Shown one piece after another: positions 13,394 through 20,139 of a stretch of 20,367 bases of DNA; position 1 is the first letter of the stretch; each line of letters starts with the position of its first letter. Position numbers and translations under genes: made by a program. Under the pieces are notes generated by a model. It ran no database searches and was not told where the DNA came from. It was given only the letters and a program-made list of their open reading frames with translations. Origin of the DNA: a virus; IMG/VR virus record IMGVR_UViG_3300042381_000152, positions 1 through 20,367 of that record; one strand, written 5' to 3'.

Positions 13394-13422
13394 TTGACAT
13401 GGTTGATAAGGCCGCTTATAAT
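13394..13422 (+). promoter_or_regulatory. Perfect-consensus sigma-70 promoter, rightward
   Basis: TTGACA at 13394-13399 and TATAAT at 13417-13422 are separated by exactly 17 bases. It is the only full-consensus promoter I found. Transcription should start near 13429, about 50 bases before the amidoligase ATG, and drive the whole rightward early unit. Confidence 0.9.
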
Positions 13423-13477
13423 AACTCATAGCCCAAAAAAATGGCTGTTTAAGTAACCTAATCTAAGAGAGTCAAAA

Positions 13478-14266
13478 ATGAACAATCGCAAATTTGGAAT
13501 TGAACTTGAGTGTTTTAACGTAGCTATACATGATGTTGTAGCCGCATTAAGAAATGCCGGTATTAACGCACACTCAGCAAGCTATTCAGGACGCGAGTAT
13601 AGCGTTTGGCAAATCAAAACGGATGGCTCCATTCAGGGCGTAGACGGTTTTGAAGTTGTTAGCCCAATTTTGGTAGGCGAAGACGGTATCACCGAAGCCA
13701 AGAAAGTTTGCAATATCTTGGCAGGACTTGGTGCTAAAGTAAACAAATCATGTGGTTTCCATATCCATCACAATGCGAAAGACTGGAAACTTGGACAGTT
13801 TAAGAATTTGTTTAAGCGGTTTGCAAAATATGAATCAGCTTTGGACAGCATTCAGCCAGTAAGCCGCCGCGAAAATAATAACCGGTATTGCCAATCAATC
13901 GTAAACCGCAATGGCGTAGCAAATACATTTAGCAAAATTGATAGTTGCAGAAATATCAGAATGATGTCAAATTTGTTTGACAGCCGGTATGTCAAATTAA
14001 ACTTTCAATCGTTTATCAGAATGGGAACTGTAGAGTTTCGCAACCACGCCGGCACATTTGATGCTGTTAAAGTCGAAAATTATATTAGGTTAACCGGCGG
14101 TATGGTTGCACTAGCCGAAAAGGGCGTTAAAGTTTCTGAGCCTGTAGCTAATACAGCATCAGAAAGCTTAAAAGCATTATTAGATTACATGACGCGTAGC
14201 AAAGCAATCACCAAAGAAATGTCGGCATTTTATAAGGCCCGCGCAACTAAATTGGAGACGGCATGA
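13478..14266 (+). CDS. Phage amidoligase (Amidoligase_2-like)
   Basis: 262 aa. The family pattern is clear: FGIELEC (6-12), KTDGSI (47-52), GFEVVSP (57-63), CGFHIHH (92-98) and VEFRNHAGT (185-193), the acidic, His and Arg residues expected of the glutamine-synthetase-like COOH-NH2 ligase fold. Such enzymes are predicted to form amide bonds with ATP. In phages they are found beside gamma-glutamylcyclotransferase-like proteins, as here, and were proposed by comparative genomics to modify peptides or envelope components; the substrate is unknown. It is the first rightward gene; AAGAGAG lies before the ATG. It overlaps the next gene by ATGA. Confidence 0.88.
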   Translation: MNNRKFGIELECFNVAIHDVVAALRNAGINAHSASYSGREYSVWQIKTDGSIQGVDGFEVVSPILVGEDGITEAKKVCNILAGLGAKVNKSCGFHIHHNAKDWKLGQFKNLFKRFAKYESALDSIQPVSRRENNNRYCQSIVNRNGVANTFSKIDSCRNIRMMSNLFDSRYVKLNFQSFIRMGTVEFRNHAGTFDAVKVENYIRLTGGMVALAEKGVKVSEPVANTASESLKALLDYMTRSKAITKEMSAFYKARATKLETA

Positions 14267-14487
14267 TCTATCTAATGCAAGGCGGTGGCTTTGTCATCGC
14301 CGACACCGCAGACCAATTCGCTTGTCGTATGCGCAAATCTAGCCGGACTCTATCCAAAAATGTGCCGGAGTTTATGCGGCAAGTTTCTGACCGCGCTTGG
14401 CTATATGACAATTCTGTTGTCCGGTTTGACACCGCAGACAATTTTTTACAAGATTTAATCGCATCAGAAATAGTAGTGGCAATTTAA
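14263..14487 (+). CDS. Small hypothetical protein between amidoligase and GGCT
   Basis: 74 aa, coupled to the amidoligase by an ATGA overlap and followed 14 bases later by the cyclotransferase-like gene. The sequence (GGGFVIADTADQFACRM, SDRAWLYDNSVVRFDTADNF) has no recognised motif and no membrane segment. The DTAD pattern occurs as ADTADQ and FDTADN, perhaps an internal duplication. Its place suggests it is a partner or peptide substrate of the amidoligase; this is inference. Confidence 0.7.
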   Translation: MIYLMQGGGFVIADTADQFACRMRKSSRTLSKNVPEFMRQVSDRAWLYDNSVVRFDTADNFLQDLIASEIVVAI

Positions 14488-14501
14488 AGAAAGGTAATCA
14501 A

Positions 14502-14957
14502 ATGAAATTTAACCCCTATTACGCCGCCTACGGTAGCAATCTAAACCATGAGCAAATGGCAACCCGTTGCCCTGATGCAAGGTTTATTGGCGTAGGCATA
14601 TTGCAAGACCACCGGCTTGTATTCCGGAGGGTTGCAGATATTGAGCATGAAAAAAACTCAGAAGTGTACGTTGGCCTTTGGAAAATTACTCGCAAATGTT
14701 TGCAAGCACTTGACCGTTACGAAGGCTTTCCTAGTTTGTATGGTCGTAAAACCGTAAAGGTTTATGCGCCGTATAGCGACAATTATTGCGATGCAACAAT
14801 TTATTTTATGAAGGAGACAGAGTTTTACGAACCACCATTAGTTACATATTACCAATCAATTGAGCAAGGTTATAAAGACTGCATGATTCCGGCATGGCGG
14901 TTGGTCAAGCATTTGGAACGCGCTTCAGAACTTTATTACGAAGGGGACTATGTATGA
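14502..14957 (+). CDS. Gamma-glutamylcyclotransferase-like (AIG2/GGCT fold) protein
   Basis: 151 aa. YGSNL (10-14) is the substrate-binding loop, and DRYEGFPSLYGRKTV contains Glu74 in the catalytic position; both are typical of GGCT proteins, which release 5-oxoproline from gamma-glutamyl amides. Together with the amidoligase it makes a pair that could build and remove amide links. AAAGG is properly spaced before the ATG. The last codons overlap the start of the next gene (ATGA). Confidence 0.88.
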   Translation: MKFNPYYAAYGSNLNHEQMATRCPDARFIGVGILQDHRLVFRRVADIEHEKNSEVYVGLWKITRKCLQALDRYEGFPSLYGRKTVKVYAPYSDNYCDATIYFMKETEFYEPPLVTYYQSIEQGYKDCMIPAWRLVKHLERASELYYEGDYV

Positions 14958-15163
14958 AATTTTCAGTCAATCACTTTTTGCCAACTCAGCATCACGGCAA
15001 GATTTTTTACGAAGTCATGGCTACCGACCATGATGGAAAAGAATTCATGTATCAGCGTAAGTTTGATACTGAATCGCAAGCCATAGAATTTATTTGTATG
15101 GCAGACGAAGAAATGCAAAGTGGTTCAGCCTTGAACACTCGCGTTTGGATTAAATGGAATTAA
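14954..15163 (+). CDS. Small hypothetical protein after GGCT
   Basis: 69 aa, starting at the ATG at 14954 that overlaps the GGCT stop as ATGA, with AAGGGG upstream. A longer open frame extends upstream but lies inside the GGCT gene. The product (KFSVNHFLPTQHHGKIFYEVMATDHDGKEF, read in two parts) is beta-rich by composition with a helical stretch. No family recognised. Confidence 0.75.
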   Translation: MKFSVNHFLPTQHHGKIFYEVMATDHDGKEFMYQRKFDTESQAIEFICMADEEMQSGSALNTRVWIKWN

Positions 15164-15184
15164 CTTTAAATTGGAAAGAACGTA

Positions 15185-16147
15185 ATGGCACATCTTATTG
15201 AAACTTATAACGGTAAAGCAGAGATTGCTTTTGCCGGTCAAAAACCTTGGCATGGCCTTGGTCAAAACTTGACCCCTAATGCACCCATAGAAGTTTGGCA
15301 ACAAGAAGCCGGTCTAAATTGGCAAGCTAATTTGGCTCCGGTTGAATTTCAGGCAAATGGCAATCACGCCGTAATGTCCGGACAGAATGTAATCTACCGT
15401 AGCGATACAAATATGCCCTTGGGCGTTGTAACTGACCGTTACCGTGTCCACCAACCTAGCGAAATCCTAGACTTCTTTAATACTTTGGTAGAGTCTGCCG
15501 GTTTTACATTAGAAGTCGCCGGTGCAATTAAGGGCGGCAAACGCATTTGGGCTTTGGCAAATGTCAATCAAGAAGCTTGCGTTTTAGGCAATGACGAAAT
15601 AAAGGGCTATTTGCTACTCAGCACTAGCTTTGACGGGTCAACTGCAACCATTGGACAATATACAAGTATTCGCGTAGTCTGCAATAACACGCTGTCTGCC
15701 GCAGATTCAGAAAACAGCAAAAGCCGCATATCAATTACGCATGGTTCTCGGTTTGACGCAAGCTTGATTCGCAACCGGCTTGGCCTTGTAGTTGGCGGTT
15801 TTGAAGGCATGATGGATGTTTACCGTTGGATGGCACGAACCGATGTGACTTCTAAATACGTTGATAACTTTTTGCAAAAACTGTTTCCACCTACCGTAGT
15901 CAATCATGCAAACGGCACTCCATTTCTGCACAGCAGAGGTTATCTAAAAGTAATGGATTTATTCGAAGGCAAAGGCAAAGGTTCTAATTTACCCGGTGTC
16001 CACGGCACACGTTGGGGCTTGTTAAATGCCGTAACAGAATTTGTTGACCATCATCGCGGGCACAACGTAGATACTCGTTTGAACAACGCATGGTTCGGGC
16101 AAGGTGCAAGGCTTAAATCTGAAGCTGAATCTATTCTTTTAGGATAA
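15185..16147 (+). CDS. DUF932 / phage-plasmid-like protein
   Basis: 320 aa. PWHGLGQNL near residue 21, then LGVVTDRYRVHQPSEILDFFNTL and IGQYTSIRVVCNNTL are hallmarks of the DUF932 (phage/plasmid-like, TIGR03299-type) family. Members sit near recombination and replication genes in phages and plasmids, but the function is unknown. GGAAAGAAC precedes the ATG. The length is usual for the family. Confidence 0.9.
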   Translation: MAHLIETYNGKAEIAFAGQKPWHGLGQNLTPNAPIEVWQQEAGLNWQANLAPVEFQANGNHAVMSGQNVIYRSDTNMPLGVVTDRYRVHQPSEILDFFNTLVESAGFTLEVAGAIKGGKRIWALANVNQEACVLGNDEIKGYLLLSTSFDGSTATIGQYTSIRVVCNNTLSAADSENSKSRISITHGSRFDASLIRNRLGLVVGGFEGMMDVYRWMARTDVTSKYVDNFLQKLFPPTVVNHANGTPFLHSRGYLKVMDLFEGKGKGSNLPGVHGTRWGLLNAVTEFVDHHRGHNVDTRLNNAWFGQGARLKSEAESILLG

Positions 16148-16150
16148 AAA

Positions 16151-16435
16151 ATGATAACAAAAAAAATTGTAAAACCCAAGCAGTCTGTTGCAGACAAAAT
16201 GTACGACAACCGGTATCAAGTTCAATATGCAGTTGATTCTCTAAATGATTTGCTACCAATGTTGCACATATTGCAGGTTTATATTGATTCCGAAAAGTTT
16301 AATAAATTCACTTTGGAATCTTACATTAGCGGCATGAAAACCATACTGATTCATGGAACGTGCGAAATTGAAAATTGGCTTGAAATACAACATGAGGTTA
16401 CAGATGCTAAAAAGAATCTTAACAGTAGTAATTGA
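16151..16435 (+). CDS. Hypothetical helical protein
   Basis: 94 aa, Lys-rich N-terminus followed by helical segments (QYAVDSLNDLLPMLHILQVYI). AGGA lies seven bases before the ATG, in the 3' end of the DUF932 gene. Its last 32 bases overlap the tiny membrane-protein gene. No family recognised. Confidence 0.7.
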   Translation: MITKKIVKPKQSVADKMYDNRYQVQYAVDSLNDLLPMLHILQVYIDSEKFNKFTLESYISGMKTILIHGTCEIENWLEIQHEVTDAKKNLNSSN

Positions 16436-16496
16436 AGGATTGCTTGCAATCATTATCTTTGGCGGTATTGGCGTAATGCTAGCTTGGAGAGGTTAA
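16404..16496 (+). CDS. Tiny single-span membrane protein, 30 aa
   Basis: ATG at 16404, TAA at 16494-16496. GAGG stands seven bases upstream. The product has a short basic start (MLKR), one hydrophobic stretch (LLAIIIFGGIGVMLAW) and a final Arg, so it would insert with the N-terminus inside. It fills the gap between two genes and its stop is two bases before the next ATG. The function is unknown; small inner-membrane inhibitors are one option. Confidence 0.6.
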   Translation: MLKRILTVVIEGLLAIIIFGGIGVMLAWRG

Positions 16497-16498
16497 CC

Positions 16499-16744
16499 AT
16501 GACAAAAATGTTTGACTATGAATTACTCACCGGCGAATATATTTCGGTGCAATATACTTTTTTAGAAGGTGAACCCGAAGTAGGCCAACCGGATGCCGTT
16601 GAAATTTATATAAGTGATTTTCAATTGGTTGATATTACTTTGGCAATATCCGAATTAGATTACGAAAGAATCCGCAAAAAATGTTTTGAACATTGGGAAA
16701 ATGCAAAACTAGACGATGAATTTTGGGAAGCCGGAAATGAGTAG
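16499..16744 (+). CDS. Hypothetical acidic protein
   Basis: 81 aa from the ATG at 16499, preceded by GAGAGG; a TTG upstream gives a longer frame without support. The protein is acidic, Tyr/Glu-rich, with a SELDYERIRKKCFEHW segment near the end that recurs in phage proteins as I recall. It overlaps the next gene by eight bases. Function unknown. Confidence 0.7.
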   Translation: MTKMFDYELLTGEYISVQYTFLEGEPEVGQPDAVEIYISDFQLVDITLAISELDYERIRKKCFEHWENAKLDDEFWEAGNE

Positions 16745-16946
16745 ATTGCACACTACAAAAACCGGCATCACAATTGGCGGCAAATATGAACCACCTATGC
16801 GGCAATTAAATGCTGACGAAGAAAATTGGCAAAAAGTTTATTTGCAAAAAGATTCAACGTACAGCATTGCAAAAGTTTTAAAAATTGCGGCGGGTATTGT
16901 TTTTTACTTGGCATTTTGTTTACTAGGATATTGGTATGGAAACTGA
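16737..16946 (+). CDS. Small C-terminally anchored membrane protein
   Basis: 69 aa from the ATG at 16737. The N-terminal 45 residues are polar and cytoplasmic in character; AGIVFYLAFCLLGYWYG at the C-terminus is a membrane segment, so it is probably a tail-anchored protein. It overlaps its neighbours by 8 and 11 bases. Unknown function. Confidence 0.7.
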   Translation: MSRLHTTKTGITIGGKYEPPMRQLNADEENWQKVYLQKDSTYSIAKVLKIAAGIVFYLAFCLLGYWYGN

Positions 16947-17136
16947 TTACGACACAATCATTAAAAGAATTGAACAAACTATTGCTGAAAAGTATGAACA
17001 GCATGATTCAATGCGTTGGCCCTACATGGCGGGTGCTTTGCAAGCAGAACTCCGGCATATGTGCGAGTTAGTAAAAATACAGGAGGAACATATTCGAGAA
17101 GTTAAATTGATTACGCAGTTTATTAGCAAACATTAA
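16936..17136 (+). CDS. Small helical hypothetical protein
   Basis: 66 aa, nearly all helical (YDTIIKRIEQTIAEKYEQH, then LCELVKIQEEHIREVK-like charged repeats), perhaps a coiled coil. AGGA is nine bases before the ATG at 16936, within the end of the preceding gene. It lies immediately before the ERF gene. No family recognised. Confidence 0.7.
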   Translation: METDYDTIIKRIEQTIAEKYEQHDSMRWPYMAGALQAELRHMCELVKIQEEHIREVKLITQFISKH

Positions 17137-17147
17137 AAGGATTAAAA

Positions 17148-17789
17148 ATGGAAAATAAAGAAGACGCAATTGTTTATGCCGCGTTTGTTCGGGCACAAAT
17201 GAAGTTTGGTAAAGCACTTAAATCAAGCGCAAATCCATATTTCAAAAGCAAGTATGCAGACCTTGCAACGTGTGTAGAGGCAGTTATTGACGGGTTGCAC
17301 TCAGAAGGTTTTGCCCTTACTCAGCCTACCGAAATGCACACCGAAGGTATTCACGTTAGAACTTGCTTATTGCATGAGTCCGGCGGTTTATTAATGATGG
17401 GCGAATTGTTTATGCCGGCAATTAAAAATGACCCGCAAGGTTTTGGTTCGGCTTTAACGTATGCTCGTAGGTACAGTTTATTAGCCGCAATGGGCCTCGC
17501 GCCGGAAGACGATGACGGTAATCTTGCATCTAGACCGCAAGAACCTAAAAGCATAAAGCATAGTCCAACGCAAGGTTCTTTTGATTCTCTGCCGCCTAAC
17601 CGTCAAGCAATCATACAAGACGTTGCAGAAGCCATTGTAGAACGCCTAAATGCAGATGATGTTCACGGTGCGTATGGCGAATATATCGGAATTGAAGATG
17701 CGGAGGAAAAAGTCGCATTGTGGTCAAAATTAGATTCCAAAACCCGTTCAACCTTAAAGAAACAGAAAGACGAACATGGCAAATCATAA
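17148..17789 (+). CDS. erf: ERF-family single-strand annealing recombinase
   Basis: 213 aa. NPYFKSKYADLATCVEAV (29-46) and GFGSALTYARRYSLLAAMGL with the acidic DDDGN that follows (98-125) are the ERF signature. These proteins anneal single strands for phage recombination and circularisation, like P22 Erf. The C-terminal 80 residues form a separate, variable helical domain. AAAGGATT precedes the ATG. It overlaps the SSB-like gene by 14 bases, matching a joint role. Confidence 0.92.
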   Translation: MENKEDAIVYAAFVRAQMKFGKALKSSANPYFKSKYADLATCVEAVIDGLHSEGFALTQPTEMHTEGIHVRTCLLHESGGLLMMGELFMPAIKNDPQGFGSALTYARRYSLLAAMGLAPEDDDGNLASRPQEPKSIKHSPTQGSFDSLPPNRQAIIQDVAEAIVERLNADDVHGAYGEYIGIEDAEEKVALWSKLDSKTRSTLKKQKDEHGKS

Positions 17790-18018
17790 AGAAGTAACCG
17801 CTATCATTGGCGAATATACAAATGCAAAGGGCGAACTTAAAAAACGCTACATTAAAATTGGTGCAATTATTGATACAAAAAATGGCCCAATGTTAAAACT
17901 AGACGTTGTTCCGCTAGAATGGAATGGTTACGCATATATTAACGAACCGTTTGATTCGTCAAAACCCAAAGGGCAACACGCTTCAGAACATCATTCTGAC
18001 GAAGACGTGCCATTTTAA
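17776..18018 (+). CDS. Small SSB-like protein with acidic VPF tail
   Basis: 80 aa. The body (EYTNAKGELKKRYIKIGAI, then KLDVVPLEW) is beta-rich and small for an OB fold. The C-terminus SDEDVPF closely resembles the acidic DDDIPF tip by which SSB recruits partner proteins. It overlaps the ERF gene, and single-strand-binding proteins commonly lie next to recombinases. I infer a minimal phage SSB or SSB mimic; no sequence match to known SSBs beyond the tail is claimed. Confidence 0.6.
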   Translation: MANHKEVTAIIGEYTNAKGELKKRYIKIGAIIDTKNGPMLKLDVVPLEWNGYAYINEPFDSSKPKGQHASEHHSDEDVPF

Positions 18019-18024
18019 TTAACG

Positions 18025-18098
18025 GGGGGAAAGCTAAATCTACGTGTTAGGTTCTTTCAGGAACTTCGCGGCAAAGCGTAGATTTAGCTAGTACCCCC
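18025..18098. other. Long inverted repeat / hairpin upstream of the nuclease gene
   Basis: A perfect 13-bp inverted repeat (AGCTAAATCTACG at 18032-18044 and its complement at 18077-18089) is extended by GGGGG/CCCCC (18025-18029, 18094-18098) across a small internal loop. The 32-base loop can form a further GTTC/GAAC hairpin. No T-tract follows on either strand, so it is not a standard terminator. It sits in the 96-base gap between SSB-like and nuclease genes, 16 bases before the nuclease ATG. Confidence 0.85.
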
Positions 18099-18114
18099 AC
18101 CTTTATGGATATAT

Positions 18115-18579
18115 ATGCGCGAACTATTTGAATCAAAAAATGACCGTGAAAACGAAGCTAAAGTTGTAAAGTTTCTTGAATATGCTTGGCCTTCTGTAGC
18201 ATATAAACTGCCAATTAAGTACCATCTTGACTATTTGTTACAGAACATAGTAACTGAAGAAAACATTGCTTTTATTGAAATTAAGTGCATAACTTATTCA
18301 ATGGCGCAAATTAAAAGTTTTGGCGGCTACAAATTAAGTTTGGACAAATGGCTTACTGCTTGCAAACTTCATGATGTAACCGGCATACCGTGCCACCTTA
18401 TTGTGCGGGCTACCGATGGATTATTTTATTGCGACATGGACAATACGCAACGACCGGACATTGTGGTGTTTGGCAGAACTGACCGTAATGATGCGCAAGA
18501 CGTTGAACCGGCTGTTTTATTAAAGCCCGACCGGTTTATTGAATTTATGCAAACGGGCGAGTTCCCGTCTTATCAATAA
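18115..18579 (+). CDS. PD-(D/E)XK-like nuclease
   Basis: 154 aa. The pattern HLDYLL (Asp39), then AFIEIKC (Glu55, Lys57), with an early Glu in the first helix, fits the PD-(D/E)XK nuclease core; FGGYKLSLDKW and TGIPCHLIVRATDG that follow are what I have seen in phage nuclease-like proteins. It may act as a recombination nuclease with ERF and SSB-like proteins. The Shine-Dalgarno before the ATG is weak, and the hairpin upstream may govern its expression. Its last 35 bases overlap the endolysin gene tail-to-tail. Confidence 0.75.
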   Translation: MRELFESKNDRENEAKVVKFLEYAWPSVAYKLPIKYHLDYLLQNIVTEENIAFIEIKCITYSMAQIKSFGGYKLSLDKWLTACKLHDVTGIPCHLIVRATDGLFYCDMDNTQRPDIVVFGRTDRNDAQDVEPAVLLKPDRFIEFMQTGEFPSYQ

Positions 18580-18973
18580 TAAGAACTTGCCTACGGGGTA
18601 CAGCTTCCGGCGTATTTGGAATCGAAATATGAGTCCATCGGTCAAATTCTCTAATCAATTGATCGAATGGTATGCCGGAAGCCATTACCGCTTTGACTAC
18701 CGCATCCGGAGTCATGCTAGGTACACGCAAATCTGCCGCACAACCAATTCTGTGCTGTGATGTATCCTTACTTCCAACTGCATCATTAACTTGCTTGCAT
18801 CTGAACGCGGAGTTAATCATTACTGGTTTGCCGCCTACCGCTTCTTTTACTGACTCCAGTACATCTGCAAGCCTTGTCAAGTTTGCTAACTCTGCATCAT
18901 TCGGCGTATTGTCAAACTGCCTGTGGTCGGTGTGGGTAAGTTCTTCAAGTGTAAAGTGTTCGCTTAAATTCAT
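18545..18973 (-). CDS. Endolysin, peptidase M15-like
   Basis: 142 aa. The metal site of M15_3-type enzymes is visible: His74 in SQHRIG, Asp81 in CAADLRV, His115 in WTHIS, with catalytic Glu109 in LIREF. SAFRCKQVN (55-63) is a further family motif. It cuts peptide cross-links in the cell wall at lysis. No signal peptide is present, so it needs the holin encoded upstream. Its ATG overlaps the holin stop by ATGA, and AAAGGGTT lies upstream. Confidence 0.93.
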   Translation of the reverse strand: MNLSEHFTLEELTHTDHRQFDNTPNDAELANLTRLADVLESVKEAVGGKPVMINSAFRCKQVNDAVGSKDTSQHRIGCAADLRVPSMTPDAVVKAVMASGIPFDQLIREFDRWTHISIPNTPEAVPRRQVLIIDKTGTRPFA

Positions 18974-19377
18974 TTTTTAACCCTTTCTGCAATTTTTTCC
19001 ATAGTGCGACCGCCAAAATAGAAACTCATTACGAGCATCCCCCATTGTCCTAGTAACTCAACGTATGCACCACGGGTTTCAAAATCAAAAATTGATGCAA
19101 TGGCAAAGCCGCTATATGCAATTAGTAAAAAAATCAAAGTCATGGGCCGAATGTTTTTCGATAACCATGAATCAGAAGACATATCTGCTTCTACGCGGCG
19201 GGTAACGTTTTCTTGCTCAACTTCGAATAATTTTGTTTCGTTTGCCATTCGCGCTAATTCACCATCCTGAACCATTTTTTGCAGTTCAAATTGCGCCTTC
19301 GCTTTGGCTTCAGGGTCGGGAATTAGCTTGTCAATTAATTTCCCGCCAACTTGTAAAAGTGCGTCAAGTCCTAGCAT
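18970..19377 (-). CDS. Holin, GTA_holin_3TM-like
   Basis: 135 aa. The N-terminal half is helical and charged (VGGKLIDKLIPDPEAKAK, then a long Glu/Lys/Arg helix). SKNIRPMTLIFLLIAYSGFAIASIF and LGQWGMLVMSFYFGG are membrane segments. This layout, ending GRTMEKI, is that of the three-TM holins. It would form the hole through which the endolysin leaves. AAGGATAAAA precedes the ATG, which overlaps the upstream gene by seven bases. Confidence 0.85.
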   Translation of the reverse strand: MLGLDALLQVGGKLIDKLIPDPEAKAKAQFELQKMVQDGELARMANETKLFEVEQENVTRRVEADMSSDSWLSKNIRPMTLIFLLIAYSGFAIASIFDFETRGAYVELLGQWGMLVMSFYFGGRTMEKIAERVKK

Positions 19378-19613
19378 TTTTTATCCTTCCCGTTTTCGTT
19401 ATCCATTAGTTTGATACCACTCAGGAAGCCAATCATGCCTCCGATTAAGGTGCTGAACGCCGGTGAAAGCATCTTGAATATTTCTGCATTGTCTACTTCC
19501 TTCGACCACAATCCAAGGAGAAACGCCGCTACCATGCCCAAAACGGAGATGCACAATGTAATGCTCACCATAAATGTCACCCAAAATGTCAGCTTTTCCC
19601 GTGTGCTTTCCAT
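19371..19613 (-). CDS. Two-TM membrane protein, possible second holin or antiholin
   Basis: 80 aa with membrane segments FWVTFMVSITLCISVLGM..AFLLGLW (about 10-35) and LSPAFSTLIGGMIGFLSGIKL (about 49-69), then a charged tail. AGGAGG lies four to five bases before the ATG, the strongest Shine-Dalgarno in this cassette, so it should be made in quantity. It is coupled to the holin gene. A second holin or holin regulator is plausible. Confidence 0.7.
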   Translation of the reverse strand: MESTREKLTFWVTFMVSITLCISVLGMVAAFLLGLWSKEVDNAEIFKMLSPAFSTLIGGMIGFLSGIKLMDNENGKDKKC

Positions 19614-19621
19614 GAAACCTC

Positions 19622-19858
19622 CTATACATACAAGTCTAGTTTACGGTTTTGAAATATCTCAAGCCTAATTCTATTTTGTTCGGCTTTTTTTTGGTAGATT
19701 TCGAACGCTAAATCTGCAATTTTGTTGCCTTGTTTAATAGATTCAACAATGGCGCGATGTTCTTCTTGGTGCTTTTCTGCCCTACGTTCTACAGCATCTT
19801 GTTTGTCAGGATAGCCGCCCGCTTGTACAGTTGGAAATAGATTAATTTTGTCAATCAT
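19622..19858 (-). CDS. Helical hypothetical protein in lysis block
   Basis: 78 aa, mostly one long charged helix (RRAEKHQEEHRAIVESIKQG and KKAEQNRIRLEIFQNRK), likely a coiled coil. No membrane segment. It is coupled to the upstream signal-peptide gene by ATGA and precedes the AGGAGG of the two-TM gene. The role is unknown. Confidence 0.65.
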   Translation of the reverse strand: MIDKINLFPTVQAGGYPDKQDAVERRAEKHQEEHRAIVESIKQGNKIADLAFEIYQKKAEQNRIRLEIFQNRKLDLYV

Positions 19859-20136
19859 TTTGCCCTCTCTACTGCCCGCGAATAATAGTAAAGAACTTTC
19901 CCTCGTAACTCTGCGCTATCTGCCGTGCCCGCCCATTCGGATAATTTGTTCCAAATTCCGACTAACTTTTCCGGTGTACATGTATCGCCATTTGTAGTCA
20001 ACCAACGCAACAATTGCAAGTGCCGTAAAGTTGGTTCACCAATTTTACTTAAAGCATAAAAATCTGTAACCTCACATTGCCCTTTTGCGGAGACAACAAA
20101 AATGGCTGTCACCAGTATGATGAACAGCCATTTCAT
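19855..20136 (-). CDS. Exported small protein in the lysis block
   Basis: 93 aa. The N-terminus (MKWLFIILVTAIFVVSAKG) is a signal peptide with likely cleavage after Ala-Lys-Gly or Ala. The two Cys of the mature part (near residues 21 and 53) could form a disulfide in the periplasm. No lipobox is evident, so it is not an obvious outer-membrane spanin. It may aid lysis in the periplasm. It lies three bases after the preceding gene. Confidence 0.65.
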   Translation of the reverse strand: MKWLFIILVTAIFVVSAKGQCEVTDFYALSKIGEPTLRHLQLLRWLTTNGDTCTPEKLVGIWNKLSEWAGTADSAELRGKVLYYYSRAVERAK

Positions 20137-20139
20137 ATT

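Larger units (their letters stand above)
13024..13477. promoter_or_regulatory. Divergent control region between leftward and rightward early genes
   Basis: 454 bases without a gene, AT-rich. It holds, from left to right: a leftward promoter with a dyad over its -10 (13078-13104), operators at 13170-13189 and 13196-13215, an AT-rich middle with short dyads (GCGTTA/TAACGC near 13242-13260 and ATGCA/TGCAT near 13297-13312), operators at 13323-13342 and 13354-13373, and a consensus rightward promoter. The layout recalls lambda OL/OR. The AT-rich centre could also serve replication, but no iteron array is visible. Confidence 0.85.

Noticed and set aside
14894-14953. Longer form of the small gene after GGCT
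   Set aside because: It overlaps the GGCT gene out of frame; the ATGA-coupled ATG at 14954 is better.
18025-18098. Retron-like or intrinsic terminator structure
   Set aside because: No reverse transcriptase gene nearby and no T-tract on either strand.
18024-18101. tRNA or tRNA-like gene, because of about 75-base length and G-run/C-run ends followed by ACC
   Set aside because: The helices form a long nested hairpin, not a cloverleaf; no anticodon or T-loop pattern.
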